Shown: one piece after another, positions 32,661-45,040 of the stretch
Layout of the letters: every line of letters starts with the position of its first letter
Numbering within the stretch: position 1 is the first letter of the stretch
NCBI RefSeq assembly: GCF_000208745.1
Contig: NC_030851.1
Span: 40,015,662-40,079,661 of the forward strand
Length of the DNA: 64,000 nt
DNA from: Theobroma cacao
Taxonomy: Eukaryota; Streptophyta; Magnoliopsida; Malvales; Malvaceae
Direction: 5' to 3'
Program-made: the position numbers and the translations under genes
The notes under the pieces: model-generated
What the model was told of the DNA's origin: nothing
Seen by the model: the letters and a program-made list of their open reading frames with translations, nothing else
Database searches by the model: none

Positions 32661-35334
32661 TGTAATACCCTGTACTTTGATATGGTGACTAATAAAGTTT
32701 ATCGAATGCCAATTGAGGTTAATTATAATGTTTAAAAATGATGAAAGATGAAAAGAATAGTTTGGGATAAAATATTTCACACGCAAGAAAATAATAATAA
32801 AATAATAATATTTTTATTTGAGAAGAATTTGCTAAATAAAAAGTGATTCAGAAGTGAATTGATGCATAATAAGGTTTTTGGGTACCAAGGAGACAAGAGG
32901 AAATTTTTGAAATAAAATAATATTTTATTAATAAAATAATATTAAAATATTAATATTTTATTCAATGTCAAAATTTTTCATGAAAGAGGGGTATATGGTC
33001 AATATCAGTAGGGGAGACCAAGAAAGAAAAAATTTCGAAGAAAAATGATATTAATGGGGCCCACGTATATTTATTAAATAAATATAGTTCGAGTAAATAA
33101 ATATTTTAAATATTATGAGGACACCGCGTTGGAGTACAAACTTTATACTTTATTTGTACATGTGTAAAAGAAGGTAATAGAAAGAAATTGAAGTTAAATG
33201 AGTGATGCAAGGATACAATTAAAAAGGGTAAAAATCTTGAAGGGTAAAATGATAATTTTACCATTTACTAGGTCAAAGCTTCCCAAGGAAGCTTTGACTC
33301 CTTTCTTTATAAGCCATGACAATCCTTATCCTCTCCCACAGATTTTCTTCTTCTTCCTCCTCCATCCCACGCCATTTTCTCATTCTTCACCATGAAAAGT
33401 TAATTTTTTTTCATTTTCTTTCCTTGTTTTCTTTTCATTTTCTTTCTCTTCTTGCTTCTTCCTTCTCCCAACTCCTTGTGCACCAAAGTTACAAATTCTA
33501 ACCCTAAATTTCAGCACTTCCAAACCCAAGAAGAAAGAAAGAAAAATCTTTCTTTCTTTCCTTTATCTTCTATTTCTACTTCACTTTTAACAACACTTGG
33601 ATTTTTGGCTTCAAATCTTCATTTTCAAGGTTGAAAGGTATATATTTCCAACTTTTAGAAATTTTAAATTTATGGTTATATTTTCAAATTTATTTCCTAA
33701 TTTTTTCAAATTATTTTTCTTGGAAAGATTAGGTTTTTTGTTGATCTTCATGCCTCCAAGCTTATCTAGGTAATGAAATTTTAAATTAGAGTAATTGGCC
33801 AAATGGGTTTGTGAATTAGACTAGAAACTTAGGTTAAATGTTAGGTTAGAGGGTAGATTGCCTAATGTAAATTCATTAGAATTATTAGATTTAATTGATG
33901 ACTTAATTGAAGTTGTTATGGTTTATTGATAAAAATAGGTTTTAATGGTATTTCGGAACTACTTGGATTAGAACCTTGTTGGTGCTAGTTTTGTTGGATG
34001 AGTGAACTTGCATTGAAAATATTTTGGAAAATGTATTGGTATTTGGACGAAGCGTGTGAATGATTTTTATTTGATTTTTTCCTTAAAAATTATACATGGG
34101 AACAAACCTTTATTAAAACGTTTTACGTTGTGAGTGTGCAATATGATGAATCATTGTGCCTTATATGATGTTGATATAAATATATATGTTACGTATTGAT
34201 AGTTAATATTGTGTGATAAATATAACCATGCGTGTGCGCGATGTGGGGGATGCACATGCCGGTGATGACGAGGTATGGAAGTGTGGATAGTGATATTGAT
34301 GTGTGCAAGTAGGGAGTGCAGACGGTGATGTTGATTTGTGCGAGTAGGGAGTGCACAAGATATTGTTGATGTTTGCAAGTAAGGAGTGCACACGATGATA
34401 TTGAAGTGTGCGAGTAGGGAGTGTACACGATGATATTGAAGTGTGCGAGTAGGGAGTGCACATTGGCTGAGTGAGGTGGTTGTATTCATGTTTATATATG
34501 TATATATACATGTGTAAGTGAAAGTTATGAATATAGTAGGTGGATGTAATGTATGTGAAATCTTGTATGTTGAATCTTGAAATCTTGCTAATTATCTTCA
34601 AATTGAATTGTATTGCAGCGAGAAACTCTCAAGGTTCTTGCCGCCAGAATCTTGTTGCAGCGAGAATCCACTCTCACTGCAATGAGAAACCTTCTGTCAT
34701 GGTTACTACCTTGCTTGGTTTCTGCCATATTTTCTACTTCTTTAACCTCACGGTTGGTCATGGATTTTCAACATTAAGGGATAAATTTATTAAATTTGAA
34801 ATGACAGGTTTTAATAAAAATTAAACTAAATTACATTGTTTTTGAACTTAAGTGCATCATGATTCTAAACTTTCCCTAACGCTACTTGTTCCTTTCCTAC
34901 GTTCACTCACTGAGTTTATACTCACGTTTTTAAACTTTATGTTTTAGGTTTTTCTGAATTAAAGGTAATTGGATCCTATGACGAGGTGCTCCTCCCTATC
35001 CATTGCTCGGTAGATTTCACATGACACTAAACATTAACAACCGTACCCAAAGTGACTCCGCTAATGGTCAAGGTCCAATTATGTGTATATGAATGCTTGT
35101 TGTGAAATGCTAAGATTCATTTGTCAAGGTATATATGTACATTATGGTTGATGATGCTATTCTTAATGCAAAATGGGGTTTTATGAATTGTTTTCAAAGG
35201 AATCATATTTGAACCTTATGAATTTTGGATTTCAAAGAAATATATAAGATTATATAAATAGGCTTACTTTGGCTTAATAGGCTGAGCCCATTAGGCCCTT
35301 GTGCCCATCATGGCCTGGGAATTGGGCTGTGACA
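32661..35334. mobile_element. Solo LTR of a long-LTR retrotransposon
   Basis: The element opens TGTAATACCCTGTACTTTG and closes GGGCTGTGACA, the TG...CA termini of an LTR. It is flanked on both sides by the identical 5-bp duplication AAAGA (32656-32660 and 35335-35339). At 2674 bp it is a long LTR. No internal region, gag-pol frame or second LTR copy follows, so it is a solo LTR left by recombination. A TATA-like TTTATAAG at 33306-33312 followed by a pyrimidine-rich leader is a plausible LTR promoter on the plus strand. The TGTAATACCC start and the length suggest a Ty3/Gypsy chromovirus of Tekay/Del type; that lineage call is inference. Confidence 0.88.
34285..34465. repeat. 35-bp minisatellite inside the solo LTR
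   Basis: About five head-to-tail units of roughly 35 bp share a core like GTGTGCGAGTAGGGAGTGCA preceded by GATGATATTGAA. The last two units are nearly identical; the earlier ones are diverged. All are inside the LTR. Confidence 0.85.
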
Positions 35335-35339
35335 AAAGA

Positions 35340-36469
35340 TATCTTTCTCTCACATGTAAATATGCAACTCTCTCTATTCACACAAGTTCATACTTTAAAA
35401 TTCTCATTGCTAACTAAGTTTCCAGTCATTCATTCAAGATATTGTCATAACTTGGGCTAGGGATATAAACAAGTTGATTATTATACAAGTAATTATGAGT
35501 ACTCGACCTGATAACATAAAGTTCGAGTACCTTATATTTGGTTATGAAGCAAATTTGGGTAAGACTTTTAATACCTAACTTTGGTTCGAGTTATCACCCA
35601 TAAGATATCCTTTTGAACCTAATTACATGCCCACGTGCACACACACATATACCTATATAAATTAATATTATATATAATCTTTCGAAAGTTTATAATTTAT
35701 GAAATTCTAACCTATATCCTTTTTATTTTCAATACAACCTTTACCATATTAATCAATTTTGTTTGTAAACTAATAAATATAAATTAATTTTTTATATGGT
35801 TTTTAGTTGTTTAAGTCATTTAATCGAGTATTTAATGGATTTGAGTAATTAGTAAATAGTGTTATATTTTTAGGATTCTATTTTAAATAATGTTTTGCGA
35901 TTTTATTTAGGTTTTAGTGTTTGTTTGGTTCAAATTTTTTCAATTTATTTACCTCTTAAAAGCAGAAATCAAGCCAAACAAGATGTTAAAAAGCTATTAA
36001 AAAATATTTTTTTTAAGGAACAAAATCTAAAAAAAAAAAACCTTCAGAAAAAGCCTCAAAGAGGAGTTTTCTTTTTTCTTTTTCTAAAAACACGTTAGCT
36101 TTTTAAGAATTTTTTGTTTAAAAAATATCATCATCTATTAAAAATAATCTCAACATTACCCTTTCAAAAAATACCCTCTCTCAATGGATCTACCTCTTCT
36201 CTTTCTCGACAAATCACCCATCTCCAAAGCAAATCGCAATCTCTCTTTTCTTTATTGTTTACTAAAAATTGTAGAGGAACCACTCAAACTATATTGACTC
36301 TCTCTCTTTCTTTCTTTCTTTTCATTTTCATTTTCTTTTTCTCTCTTAAAAGGAAAAAATCCTCGAAATCTAGAGTTTTTATTTTTGATATCGGTTATTC
36401 GATAAGTGTCTTTGTCAATTTCCTTTTTTTCACCTTTCTCAAATCCAAAATGAGTGTGCATGATCTAAT
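35340..36469. other. AT-rich spacer
   Basis: No gene recognised. Low-complexity A/T and pyrimidine-rich stretches make short spurious frames. It separates the solo LTR from the hAT-like element. Confidence 0.5.
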
Positions 36470-37453
36470 TAGGGATAAGTAAAATCAGACCAGACTAATT
36501 ACTCATCTAAATCAAATGCGATTTGAGTAAAACAGTTTAGTCTAATTGATTCATTTGGTCAATTAGTCTAAAATGTTTGGTTCAATTGATTTTTTGATCG
36601 GTTCTCGATTTTAAAATTTTTAGATCAAACCAACCAAAAAATAAAACTAATTTATACATACATATATATATATATATATAATAATATATATTATTTTTAA
36701 ATTTATCAAAAAATATAATATACATTTAATATTTTCACTTTTTTATTTTTATTTCTTTATTTCTTTTAATTTTTTTTGGTTTATGCATTTTAGAGATGTT
36801 AAATATTGGGATTGTAGTTTCCATTTCCATTGTTAATGATTGATGAGTGAAAAGGCTAGAAATGCATTCTTCACACTTCAATTAAGATAAATGTTAAATT
36901 TTATTACTTTTTACATAATTTTTCATTTTAATCTTTTTTACTTTGTTTTTTTAAAAAAATTATTTTAATTATGTTTTTTAATTTTTTTTCAATTGTTAGA
37001 TAGCCTATATAAGTGAATGTGAAGAACCAAGTCATAGAGGAGATTCAAGTTGATAATTTATGATGGTTAATAGTCTTGTGTTAAATAGTTTTATTTCGTG
37101 GATATTAATTTTATTATATTAGACTTTTGTTATGTTGAATATTGAATGTTAATTCGATTATTTATATAAAAAGATATAATTATGTGAGTGAACGAACAAA
37201 TATAATGTTTTTTTTTTAATTTTTAAAATATTTGTATATTTTATAACTATAGATGAAGTTTATAAGTTTTAATATTGTAATTTACAAAAAAAATGATAAA
37301 ATTTTAGTACATTGGTCCAAAATCAAATTAATTCGATGTTTGGTTGATTTGGTCTTTATTAATGTTTGATCGACTTTAATCGATTTTTTAAAAATATTTG
37401 ATTCATTTGATCTTTAGCTATATTGGACCAAACTACCAAATTACTCACCCCTA
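36470..37453. mobile_element. hAT-like non-autonomous DNA element
   Basis: The left end reads TAGGGATAAGTAAAATCAGA. The right end, reverse complemented, reads TAGGGGTGAGTAATTTGGTA, giving imperfect terminal inverted repeats beginning TAGGG, typical of plant hAT elements. The flanking 8-mers GATCTAAT (36462-36469) and CATGTAAC (37454-37461) match at 5 of 8 positions, compatible with an eroded 8-bp target duplication. The interior (984 bp in all) is AT-rich and has no transposase. It includes an (AT)n run at 36662-36680. Confidence 0.6.
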
Positions 37454-37461
37454 CATGTAAC

Positions 37462-39454
37462 TCGCTTCATAATCTGAATCTCTTTGATGGGACCACAAAA
37501 CTAAGTTCAATGCATAAAATAAAGTATTATATTTAAATATTAAATACGTGACGTTATCGAACATCATGATAATAAAATTTTTAAAATTATTCGTGATTAA
37601 TAGTACGTGGATTCACATCTATCATTTATTTAAAAAATAAATAATTATTATTTAGAAAAAATGAAGATCCGAAAGTCAAATTTAGATTTTTTTAATTTTT
37701 TATTTTTAAAAAATAAATTTAAATCCTCTCTTATTGGACATTGATTCTAATTTATCCACATGGTTAAAAACAAAACAAGCAAAGGTCATAAAACCGACAA
37801 AGACAACTACTGCGCGTGCCTAATTCATTAAAAAGCCCCAATCAACGGCTGAGATTCACAGAATATTCCCTCCAAGTTCTCAAAACCCACGATTGATGGT
37901 CAACTTGCCACGTGGTGGCTTGATCTTAGAATAAAAAAAATTACTCAAGGATCAAGATTTCACCACGTGACATTAATTAGGACCCATTGAATACGTGGCG
38001 ATCAGCAAAAGGGATTAGCACCAATTAGGACCCATTGATGACGTGGCAAAGATAAGAACCACAAGTTAAAAAATCTTTGCCTCCGTTTCTACAAATTCTG
38101 CTATGCTTATCCTGGTCTACTACTTTAGAAAGGAACACGTGTCGCTATGTTAAGTGTTTTGATAGCATTCTTTTGATGCCCCATCCCGCCCCAAGTGCTT
38201 CCCATCTCCATTGCTCGAGTAGAAAAAACAGCATACTCGCTTTGCTTTGCTTCCATGTTTTGACTGTTTTTGTTTTTTTCTTAAAAAAAAAAAACTCAAA
38301 TCCCCATTTTTTGCATAAATATATAAGATAATTTCTTAAATATATCATAATTTTCCTAAATAATATAACTATAAATGTGAATTTTTTTATATGTAACTAA
38401 AATTACACATGTCTAATTTAATTTTAACAATAAAAATAAATTTTGATAAAAGATTAATATGATGAAAAGAGTTTACAATAAAACACTATGAAAAGAAGAG
38501 AAAGAAATGAAAAATATTCTATGAGAGATTATGTTAAAAAAAAACTAAAATGTAGTGTTCCGAACGTATAGTATTGATTGTACATTAATGTTAATTAAAA
38601 AATAATTCGATAGATTATAGTATTTAAAAAGGTTATGTAAAATCATAATTTATTTATAAAAATTTAATACAAATTTTTTAAAACCATTTGGTAGATGACC
38701 AATTCACGTCACCAAAAATTTAAAATTAAAAAAAAATATATGATTAGAAAAAGTCCTTATTAATAAACTCATATCTTATCTCTAACATTTTTTATGGATT
38801 TCATCGAAATCTTTCTTGTTTTGACAGCCTACTGCATAAAAAATAAAACTAATTAATAAAGAGAAAAATAGATACAAAAAATCTAAGTATTATCCTTGTT
38901 ATGTATACCCAAAGAAATAAGAGCCTTTTCTTTTTTTGAATAAAATTTTTTTATTGTCTCGTTTATATTTATTTTATAATTTTATGTTATATATTTAATA
39001 AATATTTTATAGTAATATTATTTTTATTAAAATATAAGAATTAAGGAAACTGTAATAAAGACCGAAGAATTTTATTCGACCTTTTCCGAAGGGTGGTGCA
39101 ACGAACCCAGCATAAGAAGTCAATGGAAGCAGCTATACAGAGAGAGAGTGGCATGTGCTGTCCACGTGCACTGCTAGTGTTGGCAGTCTGATTACCATAC
39201 GAGGTTTTGTCTGATAGTCAAGTCATCAGCCAATCGAACTCCATTGGAGCGCAGAATAATAGGACAAAATCCTTCAAAGATAAAAGGCCTAGCCCTCTCT
39301 TTGCAAACATTTCAAACACCCTTCTGTCTCTCTGTCCTCCTCTCATCTCCTCCTCCTCCTCCTCCTCCTGACCCTCCTTCACCAATTCTTATCCTGTTTT
39401 AGCTTTAGTATAAACAAATATCAAATACCCTTTGCTTGGACTAGAAGCAATAGA
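37462..39454 (+). promoter_or_regulatory. Upstream region of the NAP-type NAC gene
   Basis: No gene seen. It contains a cluster of ACGT-core motifs: CACGTG at 37909-37914, 37964-37969, 38136-38141 (within ACACGTGTC) and 39163-39168, plus ACGTGGC at 37993-37999 and 38041-38047. A perfect 16-bp direct repeat AATTAGGACCCATTGA (37975-37990 and 38023-38038) precedes each ACGTGGC. The 5' leader has a TCC microsatellite at 39347-39369. Such boxes are bound by bZIP (ABF) and bHLH factors. Confidence 0.65.
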
Positions 39455-40521
39455 ATGGAGGGAAAAGCCAGCTCTGACCTTCCTCCTGGTTTCAGGTTCC
39501 ACCCCACGGATGAAGAGTTGATCATGTATTACCTCAGAAACCAGGCCAAATCAAGGCCATGTCCTGTTTCGATAATCCCAGAAGTTGATATTTACAAATT
39601 TGATCCATGGCAATTGCCTGGTTAGTTTAAAAAAACATACCCTTTGGTTTGCTCTGTATTTTGCTCAATCATGTCTGTTTCCCCTTGTTGCTGAACGATG
39701 TTGTTTCCTTCTTTGGTTTCATGGTTTGTAGACAAAGCAGGATTTGGTGAAAACGAATGGTACTTCTTCAGCCCTCGAGACAGGAAGTACCCTAATGGGG
39801 TTCGTCCCAACAGGGCTACTGTCTCAGGGTATTGGAAGGCTACCGGGACAGACAAAGCGATCTACAGTGGTTCGAAATACGTAGGGGTGAAGAAAGCTCT
39901 CGTGTTCTACAAAGGCAGGCCACCGAAGGGTATCAAGACTGACTGGATTATGCATGAATATCGATTGAGCGATTCCCGAAAGCAAATCAGCAAGCAAAAT
40001 GGATCCATGAGAGTGAGTTTCTTATCTTTTGGTTGTTTCCAGGATGCCGATCATGTTGTTGGTGTATGTAAGCTGACCATATGGCTTTGCGTTTTTTTGT
40101 GTGTTTCTTTTAGCTGGATGATTGGGTCCTGTGCAGAATCTACAAGAAGAAGCATTCAGGGAAAGTTTTGGATCAAAAAGTGGAAGAATCAAATACCCCA
40201 ATTGAGATGATAGGGTACTCAAATGATGCTAGTGAAAGCCAACAAATGTTGAAATTTCCGAGGACATGTTCACTTACTCATCTACTGGAATTGGACTACA
40301 TGGGTTCAATTTCCCATCTTTTGAGTGAAAACACATACAATTCCAGCTTTGATTTCCCTAACAACATAGGCAATACCGGGACTGACCACCATGTTGAGAA
40401 ACTTCAGTTAGGAGAAGTACCTTACGAATACTCTGATTCAGGGAAGTTTCAAGTGAATCTGAGTGGGAACCTATACCAGCAAGTATGCATGAATCCCATG
40501 GTGTATCAGTTTCAGCAATGA
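39455..40521 (+). CDS. NAP: NAC transcription factor, NAP/ANAC029 type
   Basis: Three exons, 39455-39620, 39732-40012 and 40114-40521, give 284 aa with GT-AG introns at the usual NAC positions. The NAC domain is complete: [15 protein letters not shown] (A), [20 protein letters not shown] (B), [14 protein letters not shown] and [14 protein letters not shown] (C), [20 protein letters not shown] (D), and [17 protein letters not shown] (E). The first 160 residues are close to Arabidopsis NAP (At1g69490). The C-terminal half keeps the NAP-type [16 protein letters not shown] motif. NAP orthologues are nuclear activators of leaf senescence and ABA-linked chlorophyll loss. No membrane segment was seen. 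The upstream array of G-box/ABRE motifs fits ABA control, by inference. The next gene downstream is CYP704B1 in the same direction. Confidence 0.93.
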
Positions 40522-41823
40522 GATTTGCGTTAGATTGTTTTTCACCTTAAAGAAAATATTGGATTGGCTAGACACATAAGAAAATGGACCACCCTTTTCC
40601 ATTAAGAAACTTGTAAAAAAGAAAAAAGAAGAAAGAAATGTTTGCCTGAGAGATTATATCTTTTTAGATGATTAAATTTGTGATATAGGTTGCAGCCATC
40701 TCAATATTCAAGAATTATAAATTTAGAATGATTAATATAAGTATTTGTATTGAATGAGTATTGATGATTTTGATTAAGACCAAAGACAATGTCAAAGAGG
40801 CAAATCGGATGAATATTGAATATTCCAAGCAGTATTTTTGCTGATAAAGTCATAATCCCTTGTTTTATTTCTTCTAATCTATCCTAAAGTCAGGCCCCTT
40901 AGGCCCTGTCAAGGAAGAAAGAAAGAAGTTAGGGAGGCAAAGATAGGCATAGAGCATAGATGATGAGAATAAGAAGATATTTTTCAAGATAAAAAGCTTT
41001 GATCTGAAACCATTGGCAGACTTTTTGGGGCTGGGTTATGCATCACTTATCCAAAAAGAGAACAATTGATTGGAAAGTTGGTGGGATGGTCAAAAGACCC
41101 TAGTGGGAAAGCAATGTGTGGATGATTGCGTCTAGAATTGCTGCATGCATGGGCTACTTTGTCGTTGCACATTGATGCTGATATTTCCTTCTAAGACTTT
41201 CAGATTCTGCCGTCACACCGTGGCACCTGGACAAAGAGAATTCTGTTTGAACAAGCTTAATCCGACCGCTGAATTCTTTGAATGAGTCAGTATCATAGAC
41301 ATAGGAATAGCATTGCCATTTATTGCTCATTAACTATATCTATGTATACAGCTTAGGCATTGCTGTCCTTATACGCTTTTTTTTTCCCCGCAAAAGAGAT
41401 TTTAACTCTGTTTTGAACGAGGTATCACTTGTCATTGGATTAAATGTTTAGGTACACGTAGTAACCTTAGGAGATTAGTTTCATTGGCAAGTGATCAGCA
41501 CAGTTCTTATGTTGTTGACATCTTGGTTTTTATGTGCTTTGATAAGTGTATGTATCTTGCGCACTCATCCTCATATTAAGAATGAAGGAATTACTTTGGG
41601 TAGATAAGGGTAAGGATGCAAAAGAAGTGAAACATTTTTTAAAAGCTATAGCATGCAAAGATTGTTGACAAAGTAGTAGTTAATTCATGAGCTTCACAAC
41701 TTATCTACATTTTAGCAAACCTGGCTCCTGTTTGCTTTACTCCTTATAAGAAACAATATTTCCCCCACAAGTCATTTCATCAACAAATTACATTTCTATT
41801 TTTCTGTTCATTTTTAATCTAAA
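40522..41823. other. NAC 3' flank and CYP704B1 upstream region
   Basis: No gene seen. The beginning should be NAC 3' UTR. The end should include the P450 promoter. No distinctive motif array was found by eye. Confidence 0.5.
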
Positions 41824-44135
41824 ATGGAAGAAGAAAAGAGTATTTTCTCAGTTTTTTCTTCCCCAGATGGATGCAACATGGGGATGTTGATGCTAGCTTG
41901 CATGGTTGTTTCATGGATCTTCACCTACAGGTGGAACCAGAGGAACAGAAAAGGCCCGAAAACATGGCCGTTCATTGGAGCATCGATCGAACAATTCATG
42001 AACTATGATCGAATGCATGATTGGCTTGTCAAATACCTGTCCAAATCCAAAACTGTAGTAGTTCCAATGCCATTTACAACTTATACTTACATTGCTGATC
42101 CTGCTAATGTCGAACATGTCCTTAAGACCAACTTTGCCAATTACCCCAAGGTAAAGCTCTCATTACTCAGCGACTAATTCATTCTCCATGGTTTGTTGGA
42201 CTGCATTCTCTCTGTATATTGGTTAACAGATATAAAGGTTGGTATCCTGTTTGTTTCTTAAATTGAAAGGGTGAAACGTATCATTCTTACATGGAAGTGC
42301 TGCTTGGAGATGGGATTTTCAATGTCGATGGTGAGCTGTGGAAAAAGCAAAGGAAGACAGCTAGCTTTGAGTTTGCTTCCAAGAATTTGAGGGATTTCAG
42401 CACTGTAGTCTTCAGAGAATATAGTCTAAAGCTCCATTCTATTCTAAATCAAGCTTCTTTCTCCAACCTAGAAATAGACATGCAGGTGACTATCACAATA
42501 TTTCTGTCCACATTTAGAGAATTCTCCAAGTGCTGTCAGGGTTTTCTTTTCATATGCTTTGACAAATGACACCGTTTTTCAGGACTTGTTGATGAGGATG
42601 ACTTTGGATTCCATATGCAAAGTTGGGTTTGGTGTAGAAATTGGAACCCTGGCTCCCAGTTTACCAGATAACTGCTTTGCTCAGGCTTTTGATACTGCAA
42701 ACATCATTGTGACACTTCGGTTCGTTGACCCACTGTGGAGATTGAAAAGATTTCTCAATGTGGGCTCCGAAGCTCTACTTGGCAAGAGCATCAAAGTCAT
42801 TGACGAGTTCACATACAATGTCATAAGGAGAAGGAAAGCAGAGACAAATGAAACTCGGGACACCTGCAAAACTAGCAAGGTAAACTGAAGTTAAGTTACG
42901 TTCAGGTTTCTTTTTTTTTTCTTTTCCCAGTATTCTTATCCAAGCAACTTTTGTTATTGACGGAAGAATCAGATAAAGCATGACATACTGTCAAGATTTA
43001 TTGAGCTAAGTGAAGACCCAGAAAGCAATTTAACTGACAAGAGTCTCAGGGATGTTGTCCTGAACTTTGTGATCGCTGGCCGTGACACTACAGCTACAAC
43101 TCTGACATGGGCCATATACATGATAATGAGACACGCTAATGTAGCTGAAAGGCTTTACTCAGACCTCAAAGCTTTTGAAGAAGAGCAAGCAAGAGAGGAG
43201 AAGATTTCATTGCTTCCGTTTGATGTCGAAGACCCTGAATCATTCAATCGAAGAGCAGCACAATTTGCAGGTCTGTTGAATTATGATTCACTAGGGAGAC
43301 TGTATTATCTGCATGCAGTGATCACAGAGACACTCCGCTTATATCCGGCAGTTCCTCAGGTATGGGAATTTTTCTCCAATTCAGTTGATAAACAATGAAA
43401 AACATTTGGGAAAGGGCTCTTGAAGGTTCAATGATGATTTAAACTAGAGCAGTTCTCCGATTCCAACAACCAAAAAATTGTGCCCAGGAGAAAGCAGATG
43501 ATCTTTTTTATTTTGGGTTTTATAACTCAGTATATATAGTTGGATGATTACAGGATCCCAAGGGCATCTTGGAGGATGATGTCTTGCCTGATGGAACCAG
43601 AGTAAAAGCAGGAGGAATGGTTACTTATGTTCCATACTCAATGGGCCGGATGGAGTATAATTGGGGCCCTGATGCAGCTTCATTCAAGCCTGAGAGATGG
43701 CTCAAAGAGGGTTACTTTCAGAATGCATCTCCATTCAAGTTTACTGCATTTCAGGTATAATGCAAAAGATCTTCATCTTTGGATGAATCCTCATGCACCC
43801 AACCAGGAAAAATGCAGATTGAACTAATACTCTGGGAACTTCTTGTTTCTTTACAAAGAATTCATCTATGGGAGTTCTTAAATCTATCAAAGAATGCTGT
43901 AAGTTTACATTAGATCAGGGTGTCTCATTGGTTCTTGTTTTCTGGTGCTATGCAGGCAGGGCCAAGAATATGCATTGGAAAGGACTCTGCCTATCTCCAA
44001 ATGAAGATGGCATTGGCCATTGCATGTAGATTTTTCAAATTCCGTTTGGTGCCGGATCATCCAGTAAACTACAGGATGATGACTATTCTATCCATGGAGC
44101 ATGGTTTGAAGCTCACAATAGCCAGACAATCTTGA
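41824..44135 (+). CDS. CYP704B1: Cytochrome P450 CYP704B1-like fatty acid omega-hydroxylase
   Basis: Six exons, 41824-42150, 42270-42485, 42583-42879, 42973-43359, 43554-43754 and 43956-44135, give 535 aa. An N-terminal membrane anchor (MLMLACMVVSWIFTY) precedes the basic and proline-containing GPKTWPFIG. P450 hallmarks are all present: I-helix AGRDTT at 315-320, the E399xxR402 pair in ETLRLYPAVP, PERW, and the heme-binding FQAGPRICIG with Cys482 as the heme ligand. Long identical stretches to Arabidopsis CYP704B1 (At1g69500) include KGETYHSYMEVLLGDGIFN. CYP704B1 omega-hydroxylates long-chain fatty acids in the ER of tapetal cells, feeding sporopollenin synthesis for pollen exine. All introns are GT-AG and the frame is intact, so the enzyme should be functional. 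Confidence 0.95.
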
Positions 44136-45040
44136 AGTGGCTAATGGTACTTCCAGTTAAAAGTTAACCATTACATATTGTCCAAATAATGTACAAAATT
44201 TACTTGGATTTTGCAAGCAATCAGCAATCAACTAAGACAGTTAACAATCTGATTTTCGTACAAAGATAGAACATTGGATATGTACTCCTGGACTCCTCAT
44301 AAGTGGACTCCTCTAAACTGGTCTGATGAGGGCAAAAGGTTATTATCCCTTCTGAGACCAGATGCATTATTAAACTGCTGAATCATTTATGAGAGATGGA
44401 GAACACATGTTGCAGTAATGGTCTATAAGGGACAAGCTCCATGTATCAATAAATGTCAAAACCAAAAGAGTAAGTGAAAAATAAAGCAATGGTTTCAACA
44501 TGCAAATCCTTCCAACTCTGGAAAATCAGAGATTAAACATTTGATATCTCCCAGCAGATTGACAAAAGAAAAAGAAAGAAGGAAAAATCAAAGTGTGAAA
44601 AGAAAGAGAATAATATGAAAACGAAGCTCATATTTTTTTGCAAACGGAAAAAGATAGCCTAGTATGTTTTCCGTTAATCCAGATTGGGGATGTAACTGCT
44701 CAAAAGTTCCCCTCCTTTCTCAGTGAAAGATAGAGTTAAAATATTCGAATCAGTGAGAAAACACTTCGCACACATTTTAGTTTATGCATTCCCTAGTTGG
44801 AGCTTAATCCATAAGCATCAAGGAAAAACTAGTGCAACAGTTTATTTCAGCTACAATTATTGAGAAAACTGTTTACTGTGAACATATCCGGTCCTTGCTA
44901 CAAGCTTATGCACATTCCACTTAAAGTGCTTAGCATCAGATTTTACATGATGACAGATAAAGTGTGCATATTTACAAGTTTGTTTGTGTCTTCTATACTC
45001 ACTGAAATCCCCTGCATGCTAATGTCAATGGAAGCAGAAT
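44136..45040. other. Convergent 3' flanks
   Basis: Between the P450 (+) and the Mpo1-like gene (-). It should contain both 3' UTRs. Nothing else recognised. Confidence 0.5.

Noticed and set aside
34151..34601. Three overlapping minus-strand frames with repeated CTPY/HSLLAH-like residues
   Set aside because: They translate the 35-bp minisatellite of the solo LTR; all three frames being open is an effect of a repeat unit without stops.
36470..37453. Retrotransposon LTR reading for this AT-rich block
   Set aside because: The ends are TAGGG inverted repeats rather than TG...CA direct ends.
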